Shown piece by piece: positions 40,560-53,089 of a stretch of DNA of 64,000 nt. This stretch comes from Fistularia commersonii (Eukaryota; Chordata; Actinopteri; Syngnathiformes; Fistulariidae), in NCBI GenBank assembly GCA_037954325.1, contig JBBMNZ010000001.1:18491758-18555757 (forward strand), written 5' to 3'. The translations under genes were made by a program, and so were the position numbers. Under the pieces are notes generated by a model. It did not search any database and was not told the DNA's origin. It saw only the letters and a program-made list of their open reading frames with translations. Each line of letters starts with the position of its first letter. Positions within the stretch are counted from its first letter, which is position 1.

Positions 40560-41080
40560 CAGATCAGGCAAGGCCTGAGTTGTCAACAATTGCCACTGGT
40601 GCAGATGACCTACCTTTAGGGTACCAGTGGCTATTGGGCTGCTTTGTGTGGAAGAAGGAGAGGAGGAAGGCGAGTTCAGAAGCAGAGAGAAAAAAGGAAA
40701 GACAAGAGGTGGTTGACTTGCTGAGAGAAAGGGTGGATATACTGTGTCCAGGAACTTCAATTGGAGAGGCCAGAAACTTAGGAGGTTTTAAGTTGCCATG
40801 GTATTGAAAGGAAGAGTACAAGTGATCCTGAAGGTGCATTTTGTTCAGACTTTTAGGAGGGATGTGAGTTGGAGGAGAAGGAAAATTTCAAAGCGTTTTA
40901 GGTGACATGATTCAGACTGAGGAATGAGAGATTGTTGAAGGATGGAGACTTCACTGGACGTGTTGGTGCAGGTAATAAATGCGATGAAGAAGTGATGGGT
41001 TGGGTTAGTATCTAGGATTGGAACCCATAGGGATAGATGATTTTGGAGTTTGATGTCCTCCTGGATGGGGACTGAGATGT
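40560..41080 (+). pseudogene. RTE-type LINE, decayed 5' endonuclease fragment
   Basis: The order of blocks matches the longer element at 60.5 kb. A 'gccactggtgcagatgac' leader is followed by 'aagaaggagaggaggaag', 'gtggatatactgtgtcca', a 'gtttta..gttgccatggtattg' block and, at 40941-40967, a reading of DGDFTGRVG. The last corresponds to the GPDFNGHVG endonuclease motif of the 61.1 kb copy. Reading frames are broken repeatedly. It is a 5' fragment only. Confidence 0.65.
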
Positions 41081-41254
41081 TTTCTTGGGTTGAGCCGGAG
41101 TGGGGGATGACCAGCTGGCAACTCCATTGCAACACCTCATTAGTTGTGTTTCCCTGCCTCATTGGATGTTCCGCCCTCTTTTCAAAATACACCCTTAGCT
41201 AAGGCTTCCCCACCACAGGCTGGGACCTGGGTATGTGTCACCCTGGAAGCGTCA

Positions 41255-42255
41255 TATGGTCACTTGGCCACCCATACCGTCTCCTTCCGCTTCAGCCACA
41301 GCCATTGGCCACTTCTATCGATTGTAATGTCAAGCTTTTTAATAGTTTTCCTTTGAGCCTCTCCCTGGATCTGAACCTCCTTTAGTAGCCTTGAGGTGGA
41401 ACTAGCCACAAAGCCTCTGTCAAAATCTTCTCGTCTCAGCAACTGGACTTGAATTTCTTAACTTGAAGATATTTCCCCCCTCATCCGAGAGGCTTCTTCA
41501 GTTCTAATGAATTATGGGGAGTTTCCGAATATTACTGCCAGGTTTTTGGGCGGGTCTCGGTTATGGTGGCAAACCTAGACTTAGACCAAAGTCCAGTTGC
41601 CAAGACAGGAAGATTTCAACGAGAATTCACCATGACCTGGATAACCGAGAACCTCCACAGACATACATAGCCTCTGCAGCCCACTTCCACTGGACACACA
41701 TATACATTCCCAGTCCTCTACTTCGGCCGACAAGTTTACATATTGCAGCCTTTTTCCCTGTCAGCTGTCAACTCTGCAATGAAGATGCGTTGACAGGATT
41801 TAGACCAGAGGACCAGGTCACTGAGCAGGTTTGTCACTGCGATTTCGGCTGGGAAGGTGAGCCTCTGACTTAAGTCTGCTTGCATTTCCCAGTCCCGGGC
41901 TATATTCAGTGGGCATGACTCTTGAGGCGAAAGATTGGTCGGCCGTCTCTCCCTTTCCTGGACGAAGGATGTTGGTTGCCAGGAAATAGTCCGGGTCTCT
42001 AGGGACATGGCGTTGCTGGTTACCCTCTTTCTCTCCGATGCAGCAGCTAGGCACCTAAGCACTTGCTTGCGGCACCAGGTGTATCTACCTTGAGTAAGGC
42101 TCGTCTTACACCCCACCAAGATGTGCTTCATGGTTGCTGGGGCAGGACAGTGGAGACAGGCTGGATCCTTTTCAAACCAGATATGTAGGTTGGTAGGAGT
42201 GGGCTGGACATCATATGTGGCTCTGATGGTAAAACTCAGCATTTTGGCCAATCAC
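41255..42255 (-). pseudogene. Non-LTR retroelement C-terminal region with an insertion
   Basis: Frame 42251-41736 on the - strand begins MLSFTIRATYDVQPTPTNLH after three residues. It carries CLHCPAPATMKHILVGC, a C-x2-C-x7-H-x4-C knuckle as found downstream of the reverse transcriptase in several LINE clades, then QGRYTWCRKQVLRCLAAA. The C terminus resumes at 41442-41260 with GFVASSTSRLLKEV and QWLWLKRKE. About 300 bases (about 41443-41740) of unrelated repeat DNA separate the two. The clade is uncertain (R2-like is possible). No reverse-transcriptase core is present, so it is a dead fragment. Confidence 0.65.
41443..41740 (+). repeat. Unclassified repeat inserted in the retroelement fragment
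   Basis: It interrupts the - strand retroelement frame between the ELTADREKGC block and the GFVASSTSRLL block. It contains ccgaggcttcttcagtt-like core sequence at about 41485-41505 shared with 22.5 kb, and 'caccatgacctggataacc'. No terminal repeats or duplication were established. Confidence 0.45.
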
Positions 42256-44263
42256 GTTCCACAGCTCGCTCCAAGCTATCCTCCTCCTTTCTACAGCACC
42301 CCACCTTGGCCAGCAGCATTGCATGGCTTGGGATACAGCTATGGCACACCTGTCTGCTTCCTCCTGGTGGTGTATCTCCTCCACCGCTAGGCATCAATGT
42401 TCTGCCAGAGTAGCCTTCAGCAATGTGGGTGTTGTTGTCCCAGTTCTTGTAGAAACACAGGTATAGTTCGCAGCCAAATATTTCCTAAATTTGAAATACA
42501 GTTTCAGAGCAAAACAAAAATATAAAGTCATAGATTAGCTTGGAGAAGTATAGATTTGATCAAATTTAGCTCCTGAGAAATAATTTAAAATGTCGTGTGT
42601 TGTTTTCAGTAGTTCAGCAGATTTAAAAGGAATATAGAATCCATGAGTCAGGTCAGAAAAGTAAACACAGGAAAGAAGAACTAAACTGGTGAAAGTAAAC
42701 TAAACATGAAAACATGATCAAACCCTGTTTGGAGCAGACACTGATTGTCCAGGCAGGAGTTTGAAGAGAGACTCTCCCTCTTTTTGTCTGTCTCCCACTT
42801 TATCCCACTCTTACCCACTCTATCTGTCTCTTTCTTTGTCCCTTCTTTCTCTCTCCCTCCCTCTGCCCCCCCACTTTGTGTTTGCTGTGCGCAGCCACGG
42901 CGATACTTGAAAACCCAGGCTTCTGAGCCATCCCTGGCTCCACCGCCCCTCCTTTACCTCTCAAGAGTTGTTTTCTCTTGTTTTTCTGTTTCTCCCGTTT
43001 TCAGCATCTCATCCTGTTCATCTCTGTACTTTAAAAAAAAGTCACTTTTTTTTTTCTTTCTCCTCCTTTTCTTTCTTTCCCTCACTTTCTGATAGCACCA
43101 GAGAATTTAGAATTTCATTCCCTCTTTTCATCCACCGCTCTGCCACCCTTTCCTTACGCACTCCCACCCACCCCCATCTCACTCTCTGAGACTGCAATGG
43201 GGGAGACGGAGTGCTCCGATCGTTTTATCATCTCTTTTATTTCTTTCTCTCCGCTTCTCTCTGTCATCTCCTTCAAGGACTCGGAACAAGAACTTTTTTT
43301 TTGTCAGTGCCTTGTATCCCCCCTCCCCTCTCCTCACCCCCCATTGGCCTGCTGCGCTGCTTAATTAGTCCTTAACAAGTCCTTTTTTGTCACAACAAAC
43401 TGCCTCAGTTTCCTGGGACCCCCCCCCCCCCCCACTCCCCCCTTCTAAATTCCTCCCATCCTCTGTCTCCGGCTAGCTCCCCCCCATTCCTGTTGTAATG
43501 CATTGTCCTTGTGTCCTCATTTGAGGCTTTTAAAATGCAATGCATGGGGGCCGGGCTCGGAGTGTGTTACTTAATTTCATTATTATTTTTTTCTCACAAA
43601 AAAAAAAAAAAAAAATTCCTTTGTGAACGTATTTTATTTATCAAATTATTTATTATCATTTATTTATCAAAAAACAAAAGGCCCAAAAAAAAGTGCAAGA
43701 GATCTGCAATTCGCAACTGAATAGGATAGAGAACACAGCTTATCGCAGTCTGCAGAGAGTAAATAAAAAAAATTAATGTTTCTGTGCTTGTGTGTCCTGA
43801 AATCATCACTGCTGACCAAATATCACTGAAAAAGAATAACGAAGAACTTCATCTGAACAAATCATAAGAGTACGTTGAAAAACTGTGAAAGTTGGCCTTA
43901 AATTAGCAGAAAAATAAGATGCTTGGGAAATTACCTGAAAATATGCTAATCCAGGTTTCCATCTCTTAAGAATAATCTCTCAAAAAAGATGGGTGGATAG
44001 ATGGATGGAACAAATTTTTCATTTTCATTCAAAATCATTTTTCATTGAAAATTTTTCACGGTCTTTCAAACTTTTAATGTCCCTGAACACATCATTCGGA
44101 AACATTTCATAAGCAGCTGCATTTGAGTAGAATTGGTGTACATTCATGTGTGCAGACGTGCTATGATTTCATCAAGGGATACCAACACCAAGTCCTACAC
44201 AACAGATCATACGTAAGCAAATTTTATGTTCTAGATGCACTCTATACTACTTAGTTTCTTGTA

Positions 44264-44264
<1 letters not shown>

Positions 44265-44295
<31 letters not shown>
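44265..44295 (+). repeat. (CA)n microsatellite adjoining repeat copy A
   Basis: About 15 CA units; it directly precedes the sequence shared with 55.8 kb. Confidence 0.97.
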
Positions 44296-44297
<2 letters not shown>

Positions 44298-44299
44298 CT

Positions 44300-44405
44300 A
44301 GATGAAAGGACCAGATAAAAGGAAATACAGTGAAGAATTGCATGTATGGGCTAATTCATAGGATATTATCTATGTGGAGTGCGTCCCCGAAGAGTGTGTG
44401 TTTGG
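44300..44405 (+). repeat. Intra-window repeat, copy A
   Basis: About 105 bases match 55767-55918 at high identity: agatgaaaggaccagataa, cagtgaagaattgcatgta, ggatattatc, and gtggagtgcgtcccc-gaagagtgtgt. It directly follows a (CA)n tract. Confidence 0.75.
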
Positions 44406-44564
44406 CCGCCAGCTATATGTGTGTTTGATCGGGCTAAATTCATCCATCATTGCAGATAAATGGAGCTTATTGGGATTTTATGGCCCAGAGAGTATTAAAA
44501 AATGTTAATGAAGTGTGGTGTAAGTTAATCATGGCCTGCAGTGCCAGGCTGTGATCACACCACC

Positions 44565-44566
<2 letters not shown>

Positions 44567-44601
<35 letters not shown>

Positions 44602-44620
44602 CTTTGTGTGTCTGTGTGTG
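44567..44620 (+). repeat. (GT)n microsatellite
   Basis: Alternating GT with scattered C and T interruptions. Confidence 0.95.
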
Positions 44621-45914
44621 TGAGCGCGTGTGCTATTTTACATTTTTTACTGTACACACTGGCACAAAGCCACAATGTAGTGTGTTGATGTTGGAGCAGG
44701 ATGGGAAGTAAAGAAATACTGTCAAAATATGACAGAAGCTGCTGGAGCAAGGAAAGAACTTGAAAGATGAGTGTGTATATAATATATAGCTATATCAATA
44801 TATTCTGTAAGAATTTACCAACCAATTTGTCACGGATCTGCGGTAGGACCGTCACACAGACACAGGACTCTGAAACAAGCATAGTTTGAGACAGCAAGTT
44901 ACTTTGACCAGGTGAACAGGTCAACAGATGCTGGGCAGGAACAGGCAGGAGGCGCTAGCGTTCGCTTACGAGGGGAGAAGTCTAGTTGAGGACGGGCGGC
45001 TGGGCGAAAGGCTCTGGCACACAAGAAATTCAAAAATGCGCAAGTGGGTAGTTATTCGTGGAAAGAGGTAGCCTGCATGTTGTGCACAGAAGAGAGCATC
45101 TGATAGCTTGGCAACAAATTCACAAAGGCCAAACGGCGTGTAGAGATAAAGAAGAATGGCGGGGGAGGGAGTCAGTCCCAGTTCTGTACGCCTCGCTGCA
45201 ACAGCTCGACCACCACCAACGTGACTTATTGGGTTTGCCACCAGCATGGCGCTGTCGCGTCATCTCTGTTGTTGTTTCTTTGCACGTGTAATGTATGGCT
45301 GTGACCTAGGAGGACGTCTTCCAGCGTTCTACGCCCAAGTTTCTCCCAAAGTATGAAATGTCAAGACCAAAAGGATTGCATTGTTGTTTTGGCTGCCCTG
45401 GAAGCAAGAAAAAAATACCATGCTTCACGTGGAGTATTTATGGGCCTTAAATAGCCAAACAGAAAGCAGAACGGCCATCTTGAGCCGGATCTCGATCAGA
45501 GAACTCAGAAGATGAGGCACGCCGGAAACATTTGTCCGGCCCAGGCAGCACTCTGCACAGTTACTCTCCTCCTTTCGTTGAAATTAGCCAATGTAATGTC
45601 CAATGTGCCTTTTTTTGGTATGAATCGCCATTTTTAAAGTTTGCCTTCATGTTTACTATTTAAAACCATACAGGGGGGCGACCTGACACACCTCCAGGAA
45701 GAGTCAAAACCTGGAGGGTTCCAATGTTAAATAGTTAAATAGTTACACACACCCTGAAAAGTTGTTGGTCGTTGACCTACCGGTGGCACTAGAGTGAAAT
45801 ACTTACATTGTTTCTTGCATTTCTTTCAAAACTGTTAGAACAACTGAACGATGAAAGTCCTAAACCCGCTTTACTTTCACCTCTGGGAATACCGACGTAA
45901 GATACTTCATATAT

Positions 45915-46012
45915 TCATTAACCTTTATTCAACCAGGCAAAAAACCCACTGAGATCAGGATCTCTTTTGAAAAGGTGACCTGGCCAGGAGGTCAGCAGCA
46001 ACATGTTCTAAA
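45915..46012 (-). mobile_element. LINE 3' end (CR1/L2/Rex-type)
   Basis: Read on the - strand: gctgctgacctcctggccag, gatcctgatctcagtgggtt, then tgcctggttgaataaaggtt. This is a widely dispersed fish LINE 3' terminus. It lies about 180 bases before the last atrn exon. Confidence 0.65.
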
Positions 46013-46190
46013 GATTTTTCAAAGTGACGAACTTGCATTTACATATTCACACCTTTGTGTCGTCTATTTGTGCATGTACGGGCATTTAATTCATGTTCTT
46101 TAAAAAAGACCTAATCATTCTCTTCTCACACACTTGTCTTAACTCACAGTATTGATATCTCTATTTGTGTATGTGTGTGTGGGTGTGCAG

Positions 46191-46315
46191 GTCTCGCCGT
46201 GGCTAGCGCCCTGGTGGACGTGTCGCAGCAGATGTGCGTTGGATACAAGGAGAAGTCGGGGGGCCTCCGGAACCGCAAACAGCAGCCCACTGCACAGCCG
46301 TCCACCTGCATCTGA
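46191..46315 (+). CDS. atrn: Attractin, last coding exon with stop codon
   Basis: Two bases complete the split glycine codon; 40 further codons and TGA at 46313-46315 follow. The translation begins LAVASALVDVSQQM, contains KEKSGGLRNRKQQ and ends in STCI, which matches the C terminus of vertebrate attractin. The ending Thr-Cys-Ile is close to the Thr-Cys-Ile/Val end of mammalian family members. The acceptor is unusual: the 30 bases before the AG are mostly alternating T and G (a (GT)n tract) rather than pyrimidine-rich. The open frame and clean junction with the previous exon leave little doubt that it is used. The segment 'MCVGY' differs from the mammalian sequence at a variable position. Confidence 0.95.
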
Positions 46316-48531
46316 CCACGCCCGCCCCCACCCACCTTCCGGCGTCCTGCACCCCCCCTTCCATCGGCCCGCCCCTGCCTCGCCTGGCCTGAACCCCCCC
46401 ATTCCCCCTCCTCCTCCTCCAGAGACTTCTGCCTGCTCTGGCCCATCAGGAAGAGGTGCATGCTGGGAGGCAGAACAGGAACATTATAGGGGGGGGGGCT
46501 GACTTTCTCCACCCGCTCCTCCTGTCTGACTCTCCGAACTGAAACTGGGCTCAGGGGGATGGGGTGGCGGGGGCAGGGGCTGGCTGGCGGGCGGGCGGGC
46601 GGGGGGGGGGGGCAAAAACATTGACATGGGTCGGACCCCGCCTGGTCAGAGTGGCTTGCTGCTAGAGGAGACCCTCTACCTAACTTATTGTTTTTTTGTT
46701 TTTGTTTGTTTCCTTTTTGTTTTTTCTTTTTTAGTTTTGGTTTCCAAAGCAGGAACAAACCAGATTTTTCCTTTTTCCAGCTGCACACACACATGAACAT
46801 ACACACATACACACACTTCTCCTGGACCCTTGTAACCATTAGCGACCCTACTTGTCGCCTACTGTCGCGCCCGGCAGCACGGCCAGGAGGCCAAATGTCA
46901 CCGGCGTTGTGCATAGCATCAACTTCTGAGCGAGAGAACAGCATGTTCTGTCTTCCTTTGACGAGGATTGGCCGCAGGGGGCCGCCATCTAACAAGCCCC
47001 AAGCGTCACTAATGGGCCTCCGTGTCTTCTCCTCTTTGGCCAGTCTGGAGCTTTGCCTGCGATTGGCTAACCCCTCGTTCTCTCTCAGTCCGTCTTTCGT
47101 GGACCATCTGACTAGGCAAGACAGAAAAAAAAAAAAACGTGGCGCTCGTCTGGCAGACGCTCCCGTGGCCGGCCGCCTGGCCGGCCCCGTGTCCGAACTG
47201 AGAGCCGGCACCCGTTGAAACGTTTCCAGCTAATTACTGCTACTGTCGCGGCATGAGCAACACGCACATACACATACACAGACACACTACATTAGACCGG
47301 GTAATGAACAAAACTCCTGCGGTGTTTGCACGACGGCCACCGGGCAGCGCCGGCTGTGCCGGTTATGGATCCTCCGACCACCTGAGCCGAGCGATACGGT
47401 GAAAGGCCATCTGACGGGCGGGTAGAGGTTCGGGGGGGGGCTCTGGTATTGTGACAAGTCCATATTTTTCTCTATATTTCAGCGGCACAGGTGCAAACAG
47501 AGTGAGACCCTTCTGGACCCTTTGACAGTGTTTTTATGGACGGTTCTTAAGGTTCTCTCGCCACCGTGGGCCCGCGCCACGAGCACCCCGGGGTCAACCA
47601 AAAGGAATGGAGTTTCTTTTTTTTTTTTTCTTTGCACTTTAAGAGGACTGAGTCTGGTTCCTTAGGAAAGGCCTGCCAGCGATAGCTAACAGATCCTTTG
47701 TCTCCGCCTCAGCCCACCTAAGTCAGATTTTATCAAATGTGTAACTCCACTCAGGCTTGTTACTTGATTACTTCAGGCCAGTTTTATGCAGGACCAGGTT
47801 CAGGAAGCCAGACGGTGGGTCCACATGGGGGTGCCATCCGCAGAGATGCAATTTTTTCTTCTTCTGCATTTTTTTGCCCAATCTGCATGCTGAGGGAAAC
47901 GCGATACAAAACTCAGTATTAAATGATTTACATCGAGACAACGCGGCCGGTGGGTCGGTGCCCGGTTCTCACTGCTCAGCATCCGTTTCCACGAAAGCAC
48001 ATCTTATTTCCATTCAGTTTACATGCCACTCCCAGCTGATTCCCTCTACCTGCTGCTTATACACATTTTCAGATGCCTGAGAGTTTTAAGGTTTTGTCAG
48101 AATTGGTCCCCATGGTTACTGTGAGTAACCGACTTATTCTGCTCTGTCAAGGAAAATAATCTTTTCCTCTTATTCCAGTTTTATAGGAGAAGATCTGGAC
48201 TTCTCTGCAATAGAAAAAGAGAGAAAGAAATATCAGCTTCACTGAGCTGCTGCCTGGAATTATTTCCAACTTCTTTTTGTTTTGCTTGTTTCCTTCTACT
48301 CGGTCTCCACAGTCCTTCCGCAATGTCACTGGTTCCTTTGTTTTTTGTTTTTGCAACATTGAAAAACTGAGGAAAAAACAGCAGAAAAAAGTAGACAGGG
48401 AAGAAAAACTGAAGCTGCTGGTTTACATCGAACCCCAGCGCTAGTCAGCATATGGCGCTCAGTTATCCTGCCTAATAACTGTGTGTCTGTGGCCATATTT
48501 CACGTGTGTTTCACGTGACCAACTGGAGCCA

Positions 48532-48565
<34 letters not shown>

Positions 48566-49105
48566 ACAGAGACTGTATCTCCTTCCACCTCAAAAGTTAT
48601 TAACTCCTCACCCTTTCAGAGGAGAATGGTAATGGAAGGATTTTTAATAAGCGGCATTCTGGCCCCAAAAAGGCTATGTGTCCCCGCTTTCCGTCTCTCA
48701 CATGCACACGCGCTCACACTCGTCACGCTGCAGCAACTTGCCGCTTGGTTAAAGGCCATACTGTTAGAGCCGGGAAAAGGTCAGAGCATAAAGCATGAAC
48801 AAAGTTGACACTCTTTAATTATGGGGAGCTGGACGTTCCATCACACACCCATCCCAACGACCCCGGCACTGTCCGGGGAGGCCGAAAGGAGTGTCCGAAC
48901 TCCTGCTGCCGCCAAGGAATCACAGCTCCTTCACCACTTTAACTTCTTTTTTCTTCTTACTTAATTTGATTCCATGAAGACACAGCCGCTGTAGTAGGTC
49001 GTACTTTTTTTTTTTTTTTTTTTTTTTTGAGTTTTCATGCTGCCAAATAAATCCATCAGGCCAGTTTGGAAAGTTGATTTAAAAAAATAAAGCACACACA
49101 CAACT
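46316..49105 (+). other. atrn: Probable atrn 3' untranslated region (end uncertain)
   Basis: The sequence after the TGA is GC-rich to about 47.6 kb, with C-rich, (GGGC)n and G-run tracts near 46.31-46.61 kb, then becomes AT-rich. No polyadenylation signal stands out close to the stop. AATAAA occurs at 49046-49051 and again at 49086-49091, which would give a 3' UTR of about 2.8 kb; this end point is a guess. Long open frames on both strands in 46144-47218 overlap the coding exon or are GC-driven, and are not genes. Confidence 0.5.
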
Positions 49106-51541
49106 AAGAAAAAGTCCAGTCGCATTAAAGCGCAGTTTGTTTCTGCCTGCTGGGGACTGAAGGATGACATCTGTGGGAGTTTTATTCTTCACGATTTTGG
49201 CTTTTTTTTTCCACCTCCCAGAAGCTCCTTGACCACCAGCTTTGCTCACCTGTTGGCAGCTCAACGGCCGTTGTTTTGAGCCCGGACTTAATTCCAACAA
49301 AAAAAAAAAAAAGAAAAACCGACCTGGGTTGTAAAATGCTAGGGGAAAAAAGGCAGCAGTTTGCAATGTAAGAGGCATCTGGAAACTTGACTCTTTTCTT
49401 CTTTTTTTTTTTTTTCTTTCTAGCTGGTCTATGATTTCTCTGAAAAATACATCAGTGTGTTTCCACCATCGTTCAAATGAACATGACATTTCCTTCACCT
49501 TAAAGTGCAAGGATTTCTGTGACTGAGGGATAGGCATAAATATCAACAGAACTTGGAATAAATTCTTAAAATAATTTATCTGGTAGAAATTTACTAAATT
49601 ACTTTCCCCAACCGGTGAATCACTTTCACTTTCCCAGCAAATCCACTTGTTTAATTTTTGCTGTCTTCTGAAATAATCAAGGAAATCTGCTAGAAATATT
49701 CTGAGAATGTCTTGGCGTCCGTAAGAAAGCAGCCAGGTCAGAAAGAATGTAAACACAAAGGAACAAGTCATGAGTTAAACCAAAACTAAAATGAAATTGT
49801 GTAACAGGTCATGACTTAAAAAAGTCATAAATGAAAAATTTAGTTGAAAAGAAATTTATTTACACACTTGAATGATTCAACCACAAGGTTCAATCATCGT
49901 GGCACTTTGGTTTTGTGGTCGGGCCACCTGGATATGTCTATGGACCCCTGCTTTAAGAGACCTTAAAATGGACATAACGGAAAAATTACAAGTGAATTCT
50001 TTAGTAGTTCAAGGTTAATGGGTTTTTTCCCCATTTTGAGAAAAACTTTTTTTTAATTTAAGGGCAAAATATTTTTGTGCATGAGCACCGATTTAAAAAC
50101 TGCAAGTTATGGAATGAAAAATGTTCCGATGAAATCAACGCACATTTTTTTAGCAGCGTAGAACACCTTTAACTGAGGGCAGGTGAATTTCTTTTGTGAA
50201 AACATTCCCCTTGAGAAGCGAGAAGGTATCCCCCGAGTCACATGACCCTTCATCATCAACATTATGCTGGTCAAGAGACCAGCTTAATGGAGAAGAGACA
50301 TGTCTTCCTCCTGCTGTGATAACTGAGGCTGAATGTAAAGCAGATGTTTCTGGTACAGCTGCGTATTGAAAATCCCCTGACAGAACCCATCGATCCAATT
50401 CAGACCCGGGATGGTTTTCCTAAAGTGCAAGTTAAATTCTACCATGTTCTGTCTTGTGTTCCACCAAGTTTTGTTTTATATCCTTTCCTTCCCTGGGAAC
50501 GTCCGTCGGCCCAAATCTGCCTCCCACCATTTTTTCTCTCCCTGTACCTGATTATAAACATGTACTTCTGATAAACAGAATTAGCTAAGTGAATTAGCTA
50601 ACATTTTCAGTAGCTCATCTGCATATTTATTTCAAATCAACGGTTCATTTTATCTTATCCACCAAATTAAAAGTGAATCCTAGATGTTGGAATTATGAAA
50701 CATTATCTTACCACCTGATTGGTCAACCACTATTGTATCATTTAAAGGGATTCACAGTTATCAAGATGTGTTATTGTCCTATTTGATTAATATCTATACC
50801 AGCTACATAAAAATGATAACAAAATCTCTCAACATATCAAAAAAAATTCACGCTCGTGCTGCCATTGTTGTTTACATCGCACTTATGTTTGGTTATTGAC
50901 ATTATGAGGTTGTGCAAAAATATATAATCTGTGCAGCCCTTCCCATTTGAACCTGAGAGAGAGATGTGAGAGAGGAGGATAAAGCTGAAGTCTGGCGTCA
51001 AAATGAGCTTAAAAAAAGGCGAGCAAAGACACGAAGGGCAAGTTTGTTGCGATGCTAACGGAGAGCGTCTGTTATAAGTAGCTCCACATTTGTCATCCGC
51101 TGTTCACTGTAGACTTACGGACTGCTGGGCCGACTGACTGGGTGACTCGTCGTGCCGGTGCCCGCTCATCAGATGCTACTCCTTTGAGTTGTTGACAACT
51201 TAGCGGGAGAACATCCAGCGTCTTGGGCCTGTAACATTTCTGCGAGCCGGCTTCAGTCGTTCTGCAAGGACCTTTTGCATGCTTGTGAAAGAAAAGTGTA
51301 GACAAAGCATTTGCCTTTAGTGTCCGTTTAAAACTAGCAGTACTCGTGAGCTCTTTCCGGAGCTTAGCTCTGCTAAATGTGTCAAATGCATCTGGAGAGA
51401 AGCGGCGAAAACACAGCCGCCGATCCTCAGGAAGTTGTGTGTTTCCACAAGCAGGTTTCCCACTCCTTTCTTATCTTCTTGTCCTTTGGAAAATTGTCCA
51501 GACTTACATCTGTCCTTTTGTTTCCCTTGGACTGGAAATTA

Positions 51542-51830
51542 CAGGACTGTCTCAGAAAATTAGAATATTATGATAAAGTTCTTTATTTTCTGTAATGTAA
51601 TTAAAAAAAAACAAAAATTACTTTTTCATGATATTGTAATATTTTGAGATAGGATTTTTGAGTTTTCTTAAGATGTAAGCCATAATCAGCAATTTTAAAA
51701 TAATAAAAGGCTTGCAATATTTCAGTTGATTTGTAATAAATCCAGAATGTATGACATTTTTGTTTTTGTAATTGCATTACAGAAGATAAAGAACTTTATC
51801 ACAATATTCAAATTTTCTGAGACAGTCCTG
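51542..51830. mobile_element. Complete Tc1/mariner-type MITE with TA duplication
   Basis: The 289-bp element has terminal inverted repeats of about 60 bases. The left end starts CAGGACTGTCTCAGAAAATT; the right end is its reverse complement with roughly four mismatches over the repeat. TA flanks both sides (51540-51541 and 51831-51832). It encodes nothing, so it is a non-autonomous copy. The family is abundant in fish genomes. Confidence 0.9.
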
Positions 51831-53089
51831 TACACCCAGAGGAAGCACAGTGTGGTGTAATTTCCCTTTATACCGTACCGAGCCAAAGGTAACATGAGTA
51901 ACCTGTATAAGTCATCAACCGAGCAAGCATTGCAATACTAAAGCAATGCCGGCACCCCTTTCTTAATATGTGTTATAAATTGTGATTTTTAAAGAAATCA
52001 TTCTTTCTTCTTCTGGCAGTTGACAAACAGTAAAGCATATTTGTGCTTATTAGTCCTCCCAGGTCCCTTTCAATGGTTACATGTCCGGCTTTTGAAGTTT
52101 CCCACTTCAGAAAGAAAAAGAGCTCCATAGCTGGTTCCCACCACTGGATGTGGCCTGGTCGTCGCTGAGCGACGCCTCAGGCATTTTGAGTTTGTGTGTC
52201 TGACTTGGATTCAGTCCTGCAAACTTTCCTGTTCCCTTCCCTGCTTCTTTTGCAGCGGTACTCGGCAGAGTTCTCTGTATGCTGATTGTTGCTATGTCGA
52301 AAAAAATATTAAATGAGTGTTTTTTTTTTTCTTTTCTTTTTTTACCAAAACAAAAGATATACATCATTGAATATTTATATTCCGGGCTGTTTACATTGTT
52401 TCTACACCTGCTGCTCTGCATCTGCTCCACTCTGAGAAAACTTTGGCAGGACTGTAGTTGCATGCTAATGCTAACGCCACGCATGTGTGTGTGAGAAAGT
52501 GCATTAGGTAGGAAAAGAAAGAATAAAAACACACACTTCTTCTTTCAAGTCACTGCTGAAGTTGATCTTGTAAAGTTTTAGGCTTTGAAAATCAGCAGGA
52601 GATTTTTGTGTGAAATAATGAAATAAAAACTGCAATATATGGGTTTATTTATCCATTTTAAGTTGCAGCTTGCATTGGTTCAGAGGTGGCTCAGTGCACT
52701 CCTTAGTGGCTGAATCCATAAACATAACTAGCTACATACTTTAATAGAAAAGATAAAACTTTCAAGACAGAAATATTTCAAAATTGGTTGGAATATAACT
52801 TGCTCCAAGAAATGTTGCAAAAAATATCGTGGGAAAACCAAACAAATCGCAAAATTCATTTCCCATAGACTGAATTCTAAAGAGCATGAAAGTAGGAAAA
52901 TGAAAAACAAATCTTTTTAACAGCTGGCAAAATAAACAGAATTAAAGGACCTGTAGACGAAAGAGGCCTGTTAATTATCAAGGTTAAAAAAAAACATAGC
53001 ATGGCATTCATATGAAATATAATTCAAACAAAATCCAGAAAATGAATTAAAGTATAAATATGCGTCATGGAAATATTTCATTTATTTAT

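Larger units (their letters stand above)
38280..46190 (+). other. atrn: atrn intron, about 7.9 kb
   Basis: It starts with GTGAGT and ends at a TG-rich acceptor. It is phase 1. It contains an RTE-type endonuclease fragment (40.6-41.1 kb), a non-LTR retroelement fragment with an insertion (41.25-42.25 kb), a T/C-rich tract (42.7-43.5 kb), a repeat shared with 55.8 kb, and a LINE 3' end at 45.9 kb. I see nothing identifiable in 38.9-40.5 kb or 44.8-45.9 kb. Confidence 0.85.

Noticed and set aside
46144..47211. 355-codon open frame on the - strand across the last atrn exon and 3' UTR
   Set aside because: It is antisense to a certain coding exon, runs through GC-rich and low-complexity DNA (poly-Lys, Pro and Gly-Arg runs), and resembles no protein I know.
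49079..49771. 230-codon open frame on the - strand
   Set aside because: It is interrupted by poly-Phe and poly-Lys stretches from A/T runs, has no recognisable domain, and lies in AT-rich DNA where such frames arise by chance.
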